Under the pieces are notes generated by a model, which saw only the letters and a list, made by a program, of their open reading frames with translations, was not told the DNA's origin and did no database searches. A stretch of 64,000 nucleotides of DNA, from assembly GCA_022606425.2 (NCBI GenBank), contig JAHDVF020001520.1, positions 186,001 through 250,000 of the forward strand, in the 5' to 3' direction. How positions within the stretch are numbered: position 1 is the first letter of the stretch; every line of letters begins with the position of its first letter. This document shows positions 1 to 11,934 of this stretch, piece after piece. The translations under genes and the position numbers were made by a program. Origin of the DNA: Lepidostoma basale. Its lineage: Eukaryota > Arthropoda > Insecta > Trichoptera > Lepidostomatidae.

Positions 1-44
1 GTATTAATTATTTAATATGGAGTTTTACATCATTGTTCAAGAAA

Positions 45-640
45 TTTTTTTCATTCATTCTTTCCATGTGTTCAAACAATCTTAATGATCCTTTCATTAG
101 TTTGTTCATAACACTATCATTTGCACCGCATTCAGTATAATATTATATGTTCATTCTTACTTATATGTTCATTCTTCCTCTATCATCCACAGAATGATGA
201 TATGATAAAGTGACTAAGAAAAATATAAGAAAGTCTAAGAAGACTTCGAACGAATGAAAATATAAGAAGACTACACATTCGTCTAAGAGATCTCATTTTA
301 ACGTCATTTATTCTATTTTCTTCCTTCTTTAGCCATTTCCATGGTTTGCTCTCATAAATAAGGGTCGGTACATGAACACCATTATGCACTGCCATTTTGG
401 CTTTTAACTTATTCTGTAAAATGGAAAACCTCTCTAGTGATCAAATTACTGCGGTTTTTATCCTACTTTCGTACTTATTTTGCCAGCTCCATTCTTCACT
501 TCCATACATAAGGGTTTATACTAGAACTTCATTATGTAGTGCCATTTTTGCTTTAGTGGGTATATTTTTATTTGCGGTGATGACTTTGCGATACCTATTT
601 TTGGAAAAAATACAATTTACTCACGAAAGTGAAACCTCGA
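45..640 (-). mobile_element. LINE-A fragments, two overlapping partial copies
   Basis: 45-410 covers the C-terminal RWFGHMER region back to the MYGSEAW region, decayed. 420-615 repeats the latter segment, so two copies or a local duplication abut here. Confidence 0.7.
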
Positions 641-1545
641 ATAATAATTAAATAAAACGATGTTTTTTAACTACTTCCACTTTTGTCTTTATTTAGACAG
701 CGGCCGGTTTCGCCAGGCTCGTTGGCATCGACAGACTGGTACACTATTGTAAACTTAGTCCTTTATATACATACAGATCAGGGGTTATAAACATGATTCT
801 ATACAAAAATAATCTTCAAATGTTTATGTAAAAATTTTTAAATTTAAATATTGGTAATAATACAATAGATTTTAAATTTTATTATCGCTTACATATTCGT
901 ATATAATGTTCAAAAAAATGTTAATTATGTTTTTATTATTACTGAATTTAAATATTATATGTTATAGTTCTTGGTCCGTAAGGTTGGCATCGCCTTATTC
1001 GGTTTTCCCCATCCGTATAGCTGCTATTATAGGGTCTGGAATCAAACGGAACACACATTTTGGGCAGTAATCGATTCCAGGAATATTTTTATTTTATTTA
1101 TATTGGGTATAGCAACGGGGAGTGAACAAACAGTAGTTGGTCATTAAGAACTACTTGGTCAAGGGTTTTGTATTTTAGCCTATTTATTTCTAGAATTTAT
1201 AATTTGTCTAGTTTTTGACTTTTTGGGCATTTATGTAACATTTTAGTGTTTTCGTTTGGGTTAAATGTGTTATTGTTTTCAATAAGGTGGTTAGCAAAAT
1301 TGGAGCTCGTTTTATTATTTCTCCAACTTTGTACATGTTCCCCGATTCTATTTTTGAAGGCCCTTCCCGTTTGGCCTACATACTCGTAGCTTGCAGGACA
1401 CGTATTGCAGTTAAGTATGTATATGCCTGAATTTTGCATATTATCTCTTCTATCTTTTCGTTTTATTTAATTATTATTTAAAATGAACTTCCATCAAGAG
1501 ATTTCAGTAAAATCATTTGATTATCTGAAACCTCGAAGTTAAAAA
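640..1545 (-). mobile_element. Penelope-like element remnant (P1 family) with GIY-YIG domain
   Basis: On the minus strand, a P1 terminal segment (1545-1460), a GIY-YIG endonuclease fragment (1439-1197), then a 3' region ending with the P1 terminal repeat (760-640). Reverse transcriptase is absent. P1 termini recur at 12.1, 14.8, 17.1, 19.8 and 25.1-25.5 kb. Confidence 0.75.
1197..1439 (-). pseudogene. GIY-YIG endonuclease fragment of a Penelope-like element
   Basis: Reads SGIYILNCNTCPASYEYVGQ then TGRAFKNRIGEHV and FANHLIENNNTFN. This gives the GIY motif, YVG in place of YIG, the following TGR, and the H and N-H-L-I-E block seen in Penelope endonucleases. The domain nicks target DNA for priming. 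The frame is open but 5' truncated, without the reverse transcriptase part. Confidence 0.85.
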
Positions 1546-1559
1546 ATGCCTTCATTCGT

Positions 1560-1990
1560 TTATAATACTTCGTATACTCTTTATATGATAACCTTGAACA
1601 GTCTGATATATTTTAGATGAAAATAACATCTTATTATTAAACGTATTTTTTGCTCTCTCGTCTTTTTCGAAGACTTCCGAGGATCGAATGGGAATTTATA
1701 TCAACACTTGTGTAAGGAAATTTTCTGGGATTCAACAGGCGGCACCCAATCCGGAGAACTCGGCCTGAATTATTCATGGAATTCGTAACATTCGGGAAAT
1801 CTCGATTTTTTACAAAACCCTTTAAGAAAACTGAAAGTCGTTTATTTGACATACTTTCCAGTGCGTGCGGAGGGAAAATTTGCACACTAAAACGTAAGCA
1901 TTTAAAAGTTTATTTGAACTAAATGTTACAATGTAAGCAATTTGTGAATCATTAACTTAATACTATTTTTAGGAAGCATCCATTTTATTT
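1560..1990. other. Unassigned stretch
   Basis: An 82-codon minus-strand frame (1637-1885) has no recognisable motif. It might be old Penelope sequence given its position; nothing else seen. Confidence 0.3.
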
Positions 1991-2222
1991 ATTTATTATT
2001 TTGTTGAAATACTCTTTACATCATTACATTGCGAGCCAAATCGATATAAAGGGTATAGCTATCATATTATTTTTCTGATGTGTGATAGGTATATAATTGA
2101 TGGTCACATGAATTCTTCACCAGACGAAAGACAGTGTGATAATCACACCGCCATCGCCGGGAATCGAACCCGGGATTTTCGATATGGCAGTCAAAGCACT
2201 TACCACACAGCCACGAAGATAC
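1990..2222 (-). mobile_element. SINE-T copy
   Basis: B box readable in reverse as GGGAATCGAACCC near 2158. Several differences from the 36.8 kb copy. Confidence 0.8.
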
Positions 2223-2261
2223 TTAAATAATAATACATTACGATAAAATAAATATTAAATA

Positions 2262-2525
2262 TTCCATTGTTTTGGCCGAAACACTATGATACTTCAACAT
2301 TATTCCTGTTAAAATTTAAAACACTATTATGATATCAAAATTTATTTTTATTCACCCGGAGTGTCGCGACAACTGTTTCGCTAACTGATGTTGGCATCAT
2401 TAGGTATTATAATAAACTATCTATTGTTTGTTGTATCACCTGATGATGCCAACATCTCATTGAATAAAAAGAAATTGTGATATTTAAGCAGTGTTTTAAA
2501 TTTGAACAGTAAAATAAATATTTTC
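2262..2525. repeat. P2 Penelope-type repeat, inverted pair
   Basis: Left arm has TTTGGCCGAAACACTATGAT and the reverse of the hammerhead-like block (CTGATGTTGGCATCATTAGG); right arm has CACCTGATGATGCCAACATC and is cut before GAAAC. Confidence 0.7.
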
Positions 2526-2699
2526 ATAAAACACTACATTTGTAGACAGGCGTAAGATGTCATTCATATAAAATATAATAAAATAAAACTTCTAGAAATC
2601 GGAAGTTTTCATTTATATTAATTAGCAGTTATGCATCTTTTTAGGAAAAAAACTGATATATTTATTATAAATATAATTATTTATCTAATTTATGATAAA

Positions 2700-2935
2700 C
2701 TTGAGGCGTTACAATGTGGAATTCCATAATAACGAATGTGGGAATTCGAATGAATTAATTACGAATGTGGGAATTAAAACACATTATTTTCCACTTTTGT
2801 GTTTCTTTTTCTTAACACGGTTCAAAAGTTTTGCACCTTCATATCCGGGAGAATAAGATAAACTATTCAGTTTATACCATTCCCTCGACGATGATTGTGG
2901 AAAACCCTCTAAACATGTTTAAAGTGGAATAAACT
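2700..2935 (-). repeat. P7 Penelope-type repeat beside SINE-B
   Basis: TGTGGAATTCCATAATAACG and TTTTCCACTTTTGTGTTT landmarks; the motif itself is decayed. Confidence 0.5.
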
Positions 2936-2937
2936 AA

Positions 2938-3263
2938 AACTAACTAACTAACTAACCATCACGCCGTTTCCCCGAAAGGGTAGACAGAAAGAATGAACTG
3001 CAACACTTTAATCGATGCTGCACTCCATTCTTCTCTTTTCGCAACGGTTGCGGGTTGATGGGTTGCGAACCTCATCGCCACCAATAGGCATCTCCCGCGC
3101 ACACTTCAATCATTCAACGTCTACATAATAAATCTAAAACAAATTATATAAAATACAATGATATAAAATAAAATAACATTTAAAAATAATTTAACACATA
3201 ATGTTCTTTTAGATGGTGCACTTGTCGTCAGCTGGACGATCCGGACATTTGTGTTTATTTAAT
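2938..3263 (-). mobile_element. SINE-B copy
   Basis: About 320 bp. Its 3' end (aaccatcacgccgtttcccc on the plus strand) equals the LINE-A 3' end, while the body (CACCAATAGGCATCTCCCGC region and the GATCCGGACATTTGTG head) does not occur in LINE-A. The body contains GGTTCGCAACCC, near the tRNA B-box consensus. A full-looking copy. Confidence 0.8.
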
Positions 3264-3264
3264 T

Positions 3265-3628
3265 TTTTATTCCACTGTTTTCATTTTAATTAGGCACTTA
3301 AAACAGCCAACACCAGCAAAAACTTGAAAATTTGATTGAAGAATTTATTCAAATTGTCATTGGAACAAATTAAAAATTATTTTTATAAACGAAAAAACTT
3401 GTATTAATTTAACATCAGAAGAGTGAAAACGTATTTTGTGTCACAAATAACTATCACAAAGTGCGGCAACAATCAAATTGGAATAAACTATGTTTTAATT
3501 AATTAAAAACCTCATTACGGAATTCCTCAATCATAAATCAAAGATGATTAATATTTTTTTTCTTGAATGATATTAAATATAACTGAAGCAACTTGTTAAT
3601 AAAAGAATGCAAAGATAACAACAACAAC
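3265..3628. other. A+T-rich stretch, nothing recognised
   Basis: No coding or repeat signal noticed. Confidence 0.4.
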
Positions 3629-3629
3629 A

Positions 3630-4070
3630 AACCATCATACGTTTCCCCGAAGGGGTGGGCAGAGAGAATGGACCGCCACACTACTCGATCCTGACACACG
3701 TCTCTAGTTCCCTCCACTCCTAACATGACCGACATTTAATTTTTGATAAATCTGGTCATGCCAAGTTTTCCTCGGTATTTCAGTCCTCCGTACTCCATTC
3801 ACACCGTTAACGTATACTTTCTTAACCATTTATCCTTCATCCATAAGTTCCATATGTCCAAACCTACTGCGATGGTTTTGAGTTAATTTTGTTCATAATA
3901 CTTTCTTCCACTCTACATTCCTTCCTTATATAAGCGTTTGAAATTCTGCCGTACATCGTTTTATCACACACACGTCTTACATATCTCATATCTACTGGAT
4001 TTATTCTGCTCTCATCCTTCTTCTGCCAGTTCCATATATCAGGGTTGGTACTTCCATGCAAAATATGCTC
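3630..4070 (-). mobile_element. LINE-A fragment
   Basis: Starts with the plus-strand form ccatcatacgtttccccgaa and runs back to the SEAWNWQKKDESRIN-coding region. It keeps MRYVRRVCDKTMYGRI. Confidence 0.8.
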
Positions 4071-4147
4071 TTAACAAACTAGTACACATTTTAAAATTTA
4101 AATATTATACATAAAGATACAATAAAAATTCGGTTAATATATAAAAA

Positions 4148-4475
4148 AAACTAACTATCCAACTAACCATCACGCCGTCTCCCCGAAGGGGTAGAGAGAA
4201 AGGATGGACTGCCACCTTCATGGACTGCCACCATCCTTCTCTTTTCGCCCCCGCGAGAGACGCGGTGTGTTGGGTTGCGAACCTCATCGCCACCAATAGG
4301 CCATCTCCCGCGCTTCGATCGTCCAACGTCCATAGAATAAATATAAAACAAATTATAAGAAATACAATGATAGAAAATAAAGTAACCAAATAAAAATAAT
4401 ACAACAAATAATGTGCTTTTAGATGGTGCAAATATTGTAAACTGAACGATCCGGACTTTTGTGATTATTTAATTT
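4148..4475 (-). mobile_element. SINE-B copy
   Basis: Full-length-looking copy with a short internal duplication (actgccaccttcatgg repeated at 4210-4240). The head reaches the GATCCGGACTTTTGTG block. Confidence 0.8.
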
Positions 4476-4527
4476 ATGTTCCACGTATCCACTAATTAAA
4501 TAAAATATTTGAAATAAAAAAGCGATA

Positions 4528-4782
4528 AATTATTATTATTATTTTGTTGAATCGCTCTTTACATCATGACAGCATGAGCCAAACCGATGTAAAGGGTATT
4601 ATAGCTATCATAGTGATTCTCGTGACATATAATAGGTAGCTAATCTATCACAATTTTATTGTCACGTTAATTCTACACCAGACCAAAGACAGTGTGACAA
4701 TCACAATGCCCTAGCCAGGAATCGAACCCGGAACCTTCAATGTGGCAGTCAATGCACTTACCACTCGGCCACAAAGGTCTTA
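4528..4782 (-). mobile_element. SINE-T copy
   Basis: Full length with intact boxes (reverse form GGAATCGAACCCGG near 4720). Confidence 0.85.
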
Positions 4783-4884
4783 TGCTGACTGGTTTCAAGT
4801 CCAAGATTCATCAAGGTCATAATCACTTTGGTTCTGGCTAAGCTCTCAATTTGTAAAAAACATTTATTTTTGTTTACAAAAAAT

Positions 4885-4975
4885 ATAAACCATCATCACG
4901 TTTCCCCGGAGGGGTAGGAGAAGAGAATGGACTGCCACAGTACTCGATCATGACACTTCTGTCTAAATGAAACCT
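4885..4975 (-). mobile_element. LINE-A 3' end only
   Basis: About 90 bp of the terminal block (ccatcatcacgtttccccgg to the GATCATGACA region). Confidence 0.6.
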
Positions 4976-5284
4976 CCACGTCAATTTAAAAATACACTTA
5001 TAAACTTATTCAAATCAATATGTACCGAAACATATTTGGAAAGCCCTTCCGCCCACTATTAATAAAACTACCTTTTACTCCATACCTTTTGAGAATAAAA
5101 TGAATAACAAAACGTGTTCCTTTCTGCCCTGGCCCTTCGAATTGCCGTCTATTTACTCGCCCTCTCAGTAACTTATCTATAGTAATACAGGTTGGGTACA
5201 ATAAATAAAGAACGTAGAAGAATTGAAACGAAATATTTTACTTTTATCGAAATTATTAAATATAGATTATAGATATCTAAAACT

Positions 5285-5578
5285 AATTAACCATCACGTT
5301 GCACTGTTCTTTCCTGACACGTTTCTCTCGATTCCATAACATTCATACATCGTGTCATGCACGCAGGTCGATTTTTCCAATATTTGATTTATTTAATCGT
5401 GCCACGGTTCTCCCCGTTTTTCCTCTTTTTCTATTTTCCATTTACATCGTTAACGTATATTTTCTTCACCATTCTTTCTTCATTTATTTTTTCCGTGTGT
5501 CAAAACCATCTTAATGATCCTTTAATTATTTTGTTCATTACACTATCATTCGCATTGCATTCACTTCTCATAATAAAA
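5285..5578 (-). mobile_element. LINE-A fragment
   Basis: C-terminal region with the terminal loop deleted; it codes on the minus strand for decayed RSRRNRRACMTRC and MVKK blocks. Confidence 0.7.
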
Positions 5579-5587
5579 AAAACTAAC

Positions 5588-5998
5588 TAAACTAACTAAC
5601 CATCACGGCGTTTCACCCGAAGGGGTAGGCAGAAAGAATGTACTGCCACACTTTTATTTCCGGACATATTTCTCTCGAATTCTCAACATTCATTCATCGT
5701 GTCATGTACGGGCGTCGATTTCTCTGACTCTTCACGTGGCCGACATTCAATATTTGATTAATTTGATAGTAACACATTTTCATCGGTCTTCCTCTATTTG
5801 TAGTTCCATTTATATCGTTCTATTTACTTTCATTATTTTGTTCAAAGCAGCATCATTCGCACTTCATTCACTTCTTATATTTCCATTCGACACTATCATA
5901 CACAGAGTATCTACCCATTGTCTAAGAGATATAATTTGTACTGCATTTATTCTACTTTCATCCTTTAATTGCCAGTTCCGTGCGTGCAATCGAATGTA
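5588..5998 (-). mobile_element. LINE-A fragment
   Basis: Begins at ctaactaaccatcacggcg and runs through the C-terminal coding region to the MRSLRR block, with internal deletions near 5830. Confidence 0.75.
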
Positions 5999-6164
5999 AA
6001 CTTATTTATTTATAAGCCACTACCATAAAATACAATTTATAATAAATCTTCGAGAATACAGATGTTTTCACCAGTAATATGCATTAAATTAAAATGAAAC
6101 ATCAAGTTTTTTTTTGAAAGCCTAACAAATATATTTTAATTAATGGTATTAGATTTCACATAAT

Positions 6165-6300
6165 TATAACGTCTCCAACGTGAACAGATATTAGCGCATT
6201 ATTTTAAAGAAGGAATCGAGTTGTGTCCAGGCCTAAACCCAAGTCCTCTGGTCATATGCAAAGCTTTTTTCCTCTAGACCACCATGTAGTCAATGTTTTC
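6165..6300 (-). mobile_element. Second tRNA-derived SINE family, copy 1
   Basis: In reverse it reads GTGGTCTAGAGG (A-box-like) and, 45 bp on, ACTTGGGTTTAGGC (B-box-like). Matches 47225-47365 over about 130 bp. Confidence 0.65.
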
Positions 6301-6995
6301 TACTGTAATTAATGAAATATTTTTCTTTATTTATTACTTAATTTTAGCCATCACTCTGTGTTGAAGATTTGTGGGTCACACCTTTTTAGGGGTAGCCAAT
6401 GATTGTGGTGATAACAATTGTTTTTATTATTAATATTAGTTATTTTATTAATTACACGCTTATTTCGGGCGTGTTGCTTCTTGCACGTGCACTGCTAGAC
6501 TGATTACCTCGCCGTCACTGTTCGTGTCCCCACATACAACCCTCCCCCCAGTGAGGCTTTTTTTATCTCACGATATGGGAAAAGTTACAAGTTAAAATTT
6601 CTATAATGAGGAAAGACATCATGTCCCGTCACATGTTTGTGAAGAGTGCAAAAAAGTTTTGTGAAAACAATTTTTTTTTTCAAAAAGTTTGTTACTTTAG
6701 TAGATAACTTTGTTTTTGTAATACAATTGTATTGTTTTTTTTTTAATCGGAAATGGCCAATCATTGTGTGAATTATGACCACCATTTGGAGACCCAAAAG
6801 ACTAAATTTTTACATATATAGCAAATAATCCTCAAAAATTATAGAAATTAGAAAATTTAGAAATTTTCAAAGCCAAAAGATGTAAACTTAATGTTATTAA
6901 TAACCAAATTCCTTTTTATTCCCCATAAGTATAATATATTGTACCTACATGTAAAACTTTTCCTCTGTACAATCTAGTTGAAAAATAATAATTCT
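6300..6995. other. A+T-rich stretch, nothing recognised
   Basis: A G+C-richer patch at 6460-6560 (cacgtgc, a C-run in aaccctcccccc) is unassigned. Confidence 0.35.
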
Positions 6996-7440
6996 AACTT
7001 CAACTTTTGTTACCTTTCCTATTAATGTAATCTTCTTCCTGTTATTGTTTATAGTATTTATTTTTTAAATTTATTATGTTTCATCGTTTTTGACTCTATA
7101 TTATGTGTAATTGTTCCTTCTAATTACTGTTTTATTATTATTATTATTATTTTATTATTATATTTTCTACCTTTAATATTTTCTCCTATAAATAGTAACT
7201 TACCGTTCTTTTAATTAAAATATTTAGGTACCTAACTAAATTTAAACAAGAAATTTAAAACTATATCAAAGAAATTATTCAAATTGACATAGAAACAAAT
7301 ACATATAAAGATTTGAAAAATCCCGAAAATTGACATTTGTTATATTATTGTAACACCTGGTGATGTCAACATAGGTTGATGAAACAGCTGTCGCGTAAAA
7401 TAAAATACAATTGTGATACAAAAACAAGCTTATTTAATTT
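6995..7440 (+). repeat. P2 Penelope-type 3' region
   Basis: About 430 bp matching the inverse of 16190-16545, ending with ACACCTGGTGATGTCAACAT and GATGAAACAGCTGTCGCG. Confidence 0.7.
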
Positions 7441-7444
7441 AACA

Positions 7445-8220
7445 GTTTTAAAATGTTAATGAATTATAGTGTTACAAAACAATGGACTGCTATTAAATAT
7501 TTTTCGATTAAACTTCGAACCGATTACTAATTACACGTGTTAAATTGGAAGGGTTTAATGATTGTACTTTTGAATCAGTCCCCCCCTGTTATCTTTCCTC
7601 GATTGTAGGACCTTTTGGAATGGCTTGTAGGTCGCCCGCCCCGAATACAAAGTAGAAAATCAGACTTTGATTATAGCGAATGCTATTACCTTCCCAAACA
7701 CCCGAAATTATCATAATACCCCGAGTTATTCGGAAATAAACCCGCTGGTTTATTACGAGCCCATTTCAAGGTAAGAGTCATGAGATGCATACAAATCCCG
7801 TTTTGATTAATAACAATACTCCCCAAAGTGGTTTAATAACACCGAGGCTGTGGCAATGTTTGGTTAGACGATATTGTTCGCAAATGAATTTAGTTCAACC
7901 GAATTTATCATGTAAATCACCAACCTCTTTTCTTAGTCAAATGTTCATTATACTTGGACCCTTTGAATCAGAACATTTCGAGGAAAATTAATCGTCTAAT
8001 AACACACACTAAAATTAAGCATCAGATATTAATTACTTGAATGACTGGAAGTGACACGGTGAGACATACCCTACTGGAAGGTATGAAATTATAGAACGCC
8101 GTGAAACGGCACCTTGCATGACAACAGCAAGACGTCCAGTGGGTATGTGAGTACTGCGAGTCTCAGACAATTTGATCACTAATCTTACCATTAGTGTCAT
8201 GGCACATATTTTATAATTCA
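7445..8220. other. Unassigned, moderately G+C-rich stretch
   Basis: 7570-7780 and 8045-8210 are less A+T-rich than neighbours and not matched to any repeat here. Short open frames only. Confidence 0.3.
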
Positions 8221-8224
8221 TTGG

Positions 8225-8748
8225 TTGGGAATAGTTATTGGAACCAAGAATCTATCAATGAAAGCGAAAACGACCGTTCACAATGTAGTTTTGGTCCCAT
8301 CCCTAATGTATGGTAGCGAAGCATGGAACTGGCAGAAAGAGGATGAAAGCAGAATAAATGCAGTAGAGATAAGGTCCCTAAGACATATGTGTGGTAGAAA
8401 GATATACGACAGAATCTCAAATGCTGATATAAGAAAGGAATGTAGAGCGGAAGAAGGTATTATGAACAAAATTATGATAGGGTCGCTGCGATGGTTCGGA
8501 CATATGGAATGGATGGAGAAAGAATGGTTAAGAAAGTATACGTTGATGATGTAAATGGAGCACGGAGTCCAGACAGACCAAGGAAAACATGGCATGACCA
8601 AATTAATCAAAATTTTAAAGGTTGGTCATGTAGAAGTCGGAGGAATCGACGTGCGTGTATGACTCGTTGTATAAATGTGGAGGGAGCTAGAGAGGTTTGC
8701 CAGGATAGAGTAGTGTGGCGGTCCATTCTCTCTGCCTACCCCTCTGGG
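8225..8748 (+). mobile_element. LINE-A fragment with long open stretches
   Basis: 8225-8554 codes for a clean MYGSEAWNWQKEDESRINAVEIRSLR-type segment; a frameshift then leads to 8491-8750 with RSPDRPRKTWHDQINQ and RRACMTRCINVEGAREVCQD. The (TTAG)n tail is lost. Confidence 0.8.
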
Positions 8749-8767
8749 GGTTTTATAATTGTTAATG

Positions 8768-8900
8768 AAAAAACTTTTTATATCACAATTGTATTTATTT
8801 TACGACAGCTGTTTCATCAACTAATGTTGACATCATCAGGTGTTACAATAATATATCAAATGTAAAATTTTCGTCAATGTCAATTTGAATAATTTTTTTG
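8768..8900 (-). repeat. P2 Penelope-type terminus with hammerhead-like motif
   Basis: Minus strand 8839-8804: CUGAUGA, U, a six-pair hairpin stem (GUCAAC/GUUGAU), GAAAC, AGCU, GUC. The core is intact. Confidence 0.65.
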
Positions 8901-9039
8901 TAATAATTTTGAAGTTCTTGCTGAAATTGAGTTAGGTACCTAAATATTTAAGTTTTTTCATTAACAGTTATAAATTTTTTATTTATGTAATTTATTATTT
9001 TTGATGGTTTAATTGTTTTTATTAGAACACGTGTTATGT

Positions 9040-9195
9040 ACACATGTACTATTTCAAGTAAATAAATAACAAGATTTCCAATAGAACTTTACAAAATAAT
9101 TAAACTTTATTTTATACTATCGCTTTGCTTGTGAAAATTGCGCTTTCAAAACGTACATGTTCATTTTAAGGGGTTGACAAATAACACACTTTTGC
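9040..9195. repeat. Unclassified dispersed repeat, copy 1 of 2
   Basis: Inverse match of 31790-31935 (CAAAACGTACATGTTCATTT; ACTATCGCTTTGCTTGTG). Copy 2 lies beside a Penelope endonuclease fragment. Confidence 0.6.
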
Positions 9196-9600
9196 AAGTA
9201 AATGGCTAAGTAGAGAGCATGATGTCAATAGAAGTTTGTTATTGTAAATTGTACCACCCGCCTCCAGCGGAACGACATTTTCAACATCTACAAAAGGCGT
9301 AGTTATAGGGGGAGAGGGTTGATGGTAATTATGTTTACCTTTGAGACAACGGAGTTCATCCCCAATCTAATTATGCCGTAAAGGGATCGTTTTAATTCGT
9401 TTATTCTTTGGGTCGAAGACCTTAATAAACAGCGGTAGACAAGACACAAGAAAATTGATTGTTACTTAGTATTTTATCAAATTACTCCTTGGAAAATGCA
9501 ATATTTTATAAACATGTCCTTCCTTCTTGTCTGTCTGCTGCCTTTGTTTTTTTTATATCCTTTATTTTTTTGTATATTTGCCATAACTTTATGTTGTAGA
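9196..9600. other. Unassigned stretch
   Basis: Contains CCACCCGCCTCCAGCGGAAC near 9256; no coding signal. Confidence 0.3.
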
Positions 9601-9718
9601 TGTTTAATGTTTATTTTTTATATACTTAGTATACAACACTCACTTTATTAAAAAAAAATAAAAATTAAATACCAAACATGTTTCGGACACACAAGCCCTT
9701 AATCAGTGGTATTATCTT
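9600..9718 (-). repeat. P5 Penelope-type terminus with seven-pair stem I
   Basis: Minus strand: AAUACCA, CUGAUUA, A, GGG hairpin UCC, GAAAC, AU, GUU, UGGUAUU. The outer strands pair over seven bases. Confidence 0.6.
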
Positions 9719-10110
9719 CTTCTATCTGTGTTTTGTCAGGTCTCCCTAACGTTGACTATCACCCTTGAGTAGGCCTCATGGTGATGACCTGGGGAAAAAT
9801 ATCCAGAGTGGTATCCCCTTGCCTTTTCTGGAGGATTTTCTGTCGGGGTTACCTTCCCTTAACTGGGTGTATCCAGTTTTATGGCGCTGGAAGCTCGCCA
9901 TTCGTCCTCTCTCTATCTGCTATAGCACTAAGTAATATGTGCCACGTTGCCCGGGGTTCGCGGGGTCTTTAAAAATACCTCTCGTGGACGCTAGAGAATT
10001 GGACTTGGTAGTAGTGTTGCTGTTGTAAATGCAACATGGCGCCTTACGACATTTTTCGAGGCAAATTTTCCAGTAAAACATACCCCATCGTAGCCCTACT
10101 ACCCTTTTGA
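9705..10110. repeat. Unclassified dispersed repeat, copy 1
   Basis: Shares an ordered set of blocks with 30715-31140, including TTTTATGGCGCTGGAAGCTCGCCATTC against TTTTTTGGCGCCGAAAATCGCCATTC-type sequence and CCTCTCTCT. G+C is higher than around it. Probably a LINE 3' UTR. Confidence 0.5.
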
Positions 10111-10199
10111 ACCCCTATTAAAAATACATTATAATTATTTTTTCACAAATGTGTTCAGTTTTGGCATCTTCATTTTATTTTCTTTTAAAATATTTATTA

Positions 10200-10330
10200 A
10201 ACAGTTCATTGTTTTGGCCGAAACACTATGATTAACTTAATAACTTAACTTTAATTTTTTTTAATGCTGTTATGGTATCACAATTTGTATTATTTTTCGC
10301 AACAGCTGTCTCAAGGAGTCTTTGAGACAA
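10200..10330 (-). repeat. P2 Penelope-type terminus, partial
   Basis: TTTTGGCCGAAACACTATGAT at its left edge and CGCAACAGCTGTCTC at its right; the CUGAUGA part is missing. Confidence 0.6.
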
Positions 10331-10950
10331 AATAATTTGGGGACCTTTGTTGTAAATTAATGTAAATGAAATGATAAATAATAAAAATTTGTCTTTGGAA
10401 AACTAACGATAATCAAATTTCATTATTGAAATCTTAAAAAAAGTAACAAAATACTATTCTCTATCTGTACCATTCTGTTTTCATTGCATTGTTTTCTCTC
10501 GTCTAACAATACATCTCCTTGTACGTTTCTTTGCCTGTGTTTGTTTGCCAAGAAAAGACATGTTACATTGTTTCAAAAGAGCCACTCGGAAGCTCCAGCC
10601 AAAGGTCTCGTGTCGAGTACGGGCCCTTTCAAGTCTTTTGAAGTGACTTTCAATAGCATAGAGTCAATTCCTTTGGACTTGAGTACCTCCACTCAACTTA
10701 CATTCCACTTGAAAACAATTTGTTCGTGGTTTCAATATTTTTTTAGACAATGCCAGGCTTACTTAAATCAGGATGACACAGTTAAGAAAGGATTATTTTG
10801 TTGAGCAAAACTATAGTACAATCTCAAGCCGGAATTCATTCACAAAATTCGGAGGGTTGCACGAAAACTATAAGTGTCAGTGCTTAAGAAACTGATACAA
10901 AAAATGGAATTACATAAAAAAAAACTGTGCTTAAGAAGTTATACTTCTTT
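10331..10950. other. Unassigned stretch with a 106-codon frame
   Basis: Plus-strand frame 10484-10804 has no recognisable domain and unremarkable composition; probably chance. Confidence 0.3.
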
Positions 10951-11475
10951 TGCGTAATAAAACCTTTTTTTTAAGATTTAAAAAAAAGGTTCATTGTTTT
11001 AGTCTAAACACTATGATACGTCAACATAATTTACTGTAAATTATAAAAAGCTGTTTTTATGGTATCAAGGTGCACGCTCTGCTTCCAATTTTACCACCTA
11101 TTAAACGCGCAAAAAAATGAATATATTAATTTTGCGTAATAAAACCTTTTTTTTAAGATTTTAAAAAAAGGTTCATTGTTTTAGCCTAAACACTATGATA
11201 CGTCAACATAATTTACTGTAAATTATAAAAAGCTGTTTTTATGGTATCAAGGTGCACGCTCTGCTTCCAATTTTACCACCTATTAAACGCGCAAAAAAAT
11301 GAATATATTAATTTTGCGTAATAAAACCTTTTTTTTAAGATTTAAAAAAAAGGTTCATTGTTTTAGTCTAAACACTATGATACGTCAACATAATTTACTG
11401 TAAATTATAAAAAAACTGTTTTTATGGTATCAAGGTGCACACTCTGCTTCCAATTTTACCACCTATTAAACGCGC
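10951..11475. repeat. Tandem repeat, period 182 bp, about 2.9 units
   Basis: TGCGTAATAAAACC starts units at 10951, 11133 and 11315. The units are nearly identical. Each has an internal hairpin (AACC with T-run, then A-run with GGTT) and a P2-like block (CATTGTTTTAG...AAACACTATGATAC). The array edges TATACTTCTTTTGCG and CCAAAAGAAGTATA are inverse. Confidence 0.9.
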
Positions 11476-11624
11476 CAAAAGAAGTATATCTTCAAAAAAA
11501 TTAAAAGCGGTTTTAACTGTGGATTTGTTTACCTTATAAACGAATATAGTCAACATGCATGATTTGACCACAGTGATTGGAAGAACTTATAAAAGTCGTA
11601 TTTAATGATGATAACAATAACAAC

Positions 11625-11875
11625 ATACCATCACGCCATTTCCCATCACTATTCGATCCTGCCACACGTCTCCTTCCTCCTTCCTCCACAATTCATACAG
11701 CGAGTCATACACGCACGTCGATTCTTTCGACATCTAATATGGCCAACTGGATTGGTTATGCCATATTTTCCTCCGTCTTCCTCGACTTTGTACTCCATTC
11801 ACAACGTTGACGTATACTTTCTTAACCATTATTTCTTCATCCATGCGTTCCATGTGATTAAACCAATCCTTTCGT
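11625..11875 (-). mobile_element. LINE-A fragment
   Basis: C-terminal region only, with part of the terminal block deleted near 11645. Confidence 0.65.
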
Positions 11876-11934
11876 AATAACTTATATTTAAATGTTTAAA
11901 TTTGAATTACCGTTATTTTGAACCATAATTAATT

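Noticed and set aside
10484..10804. 106-codon plus-strand frame as a gene
   Set aside because: No motif, no signal peptide of good quality, no splice or neighbour support; composition like surrounding non-coding DNA.
10951..11475. CRISPR-like array
   Set aside because: Whole 182-bp units repeat without unique spacers, in a eukaryotic context with no cas genes.
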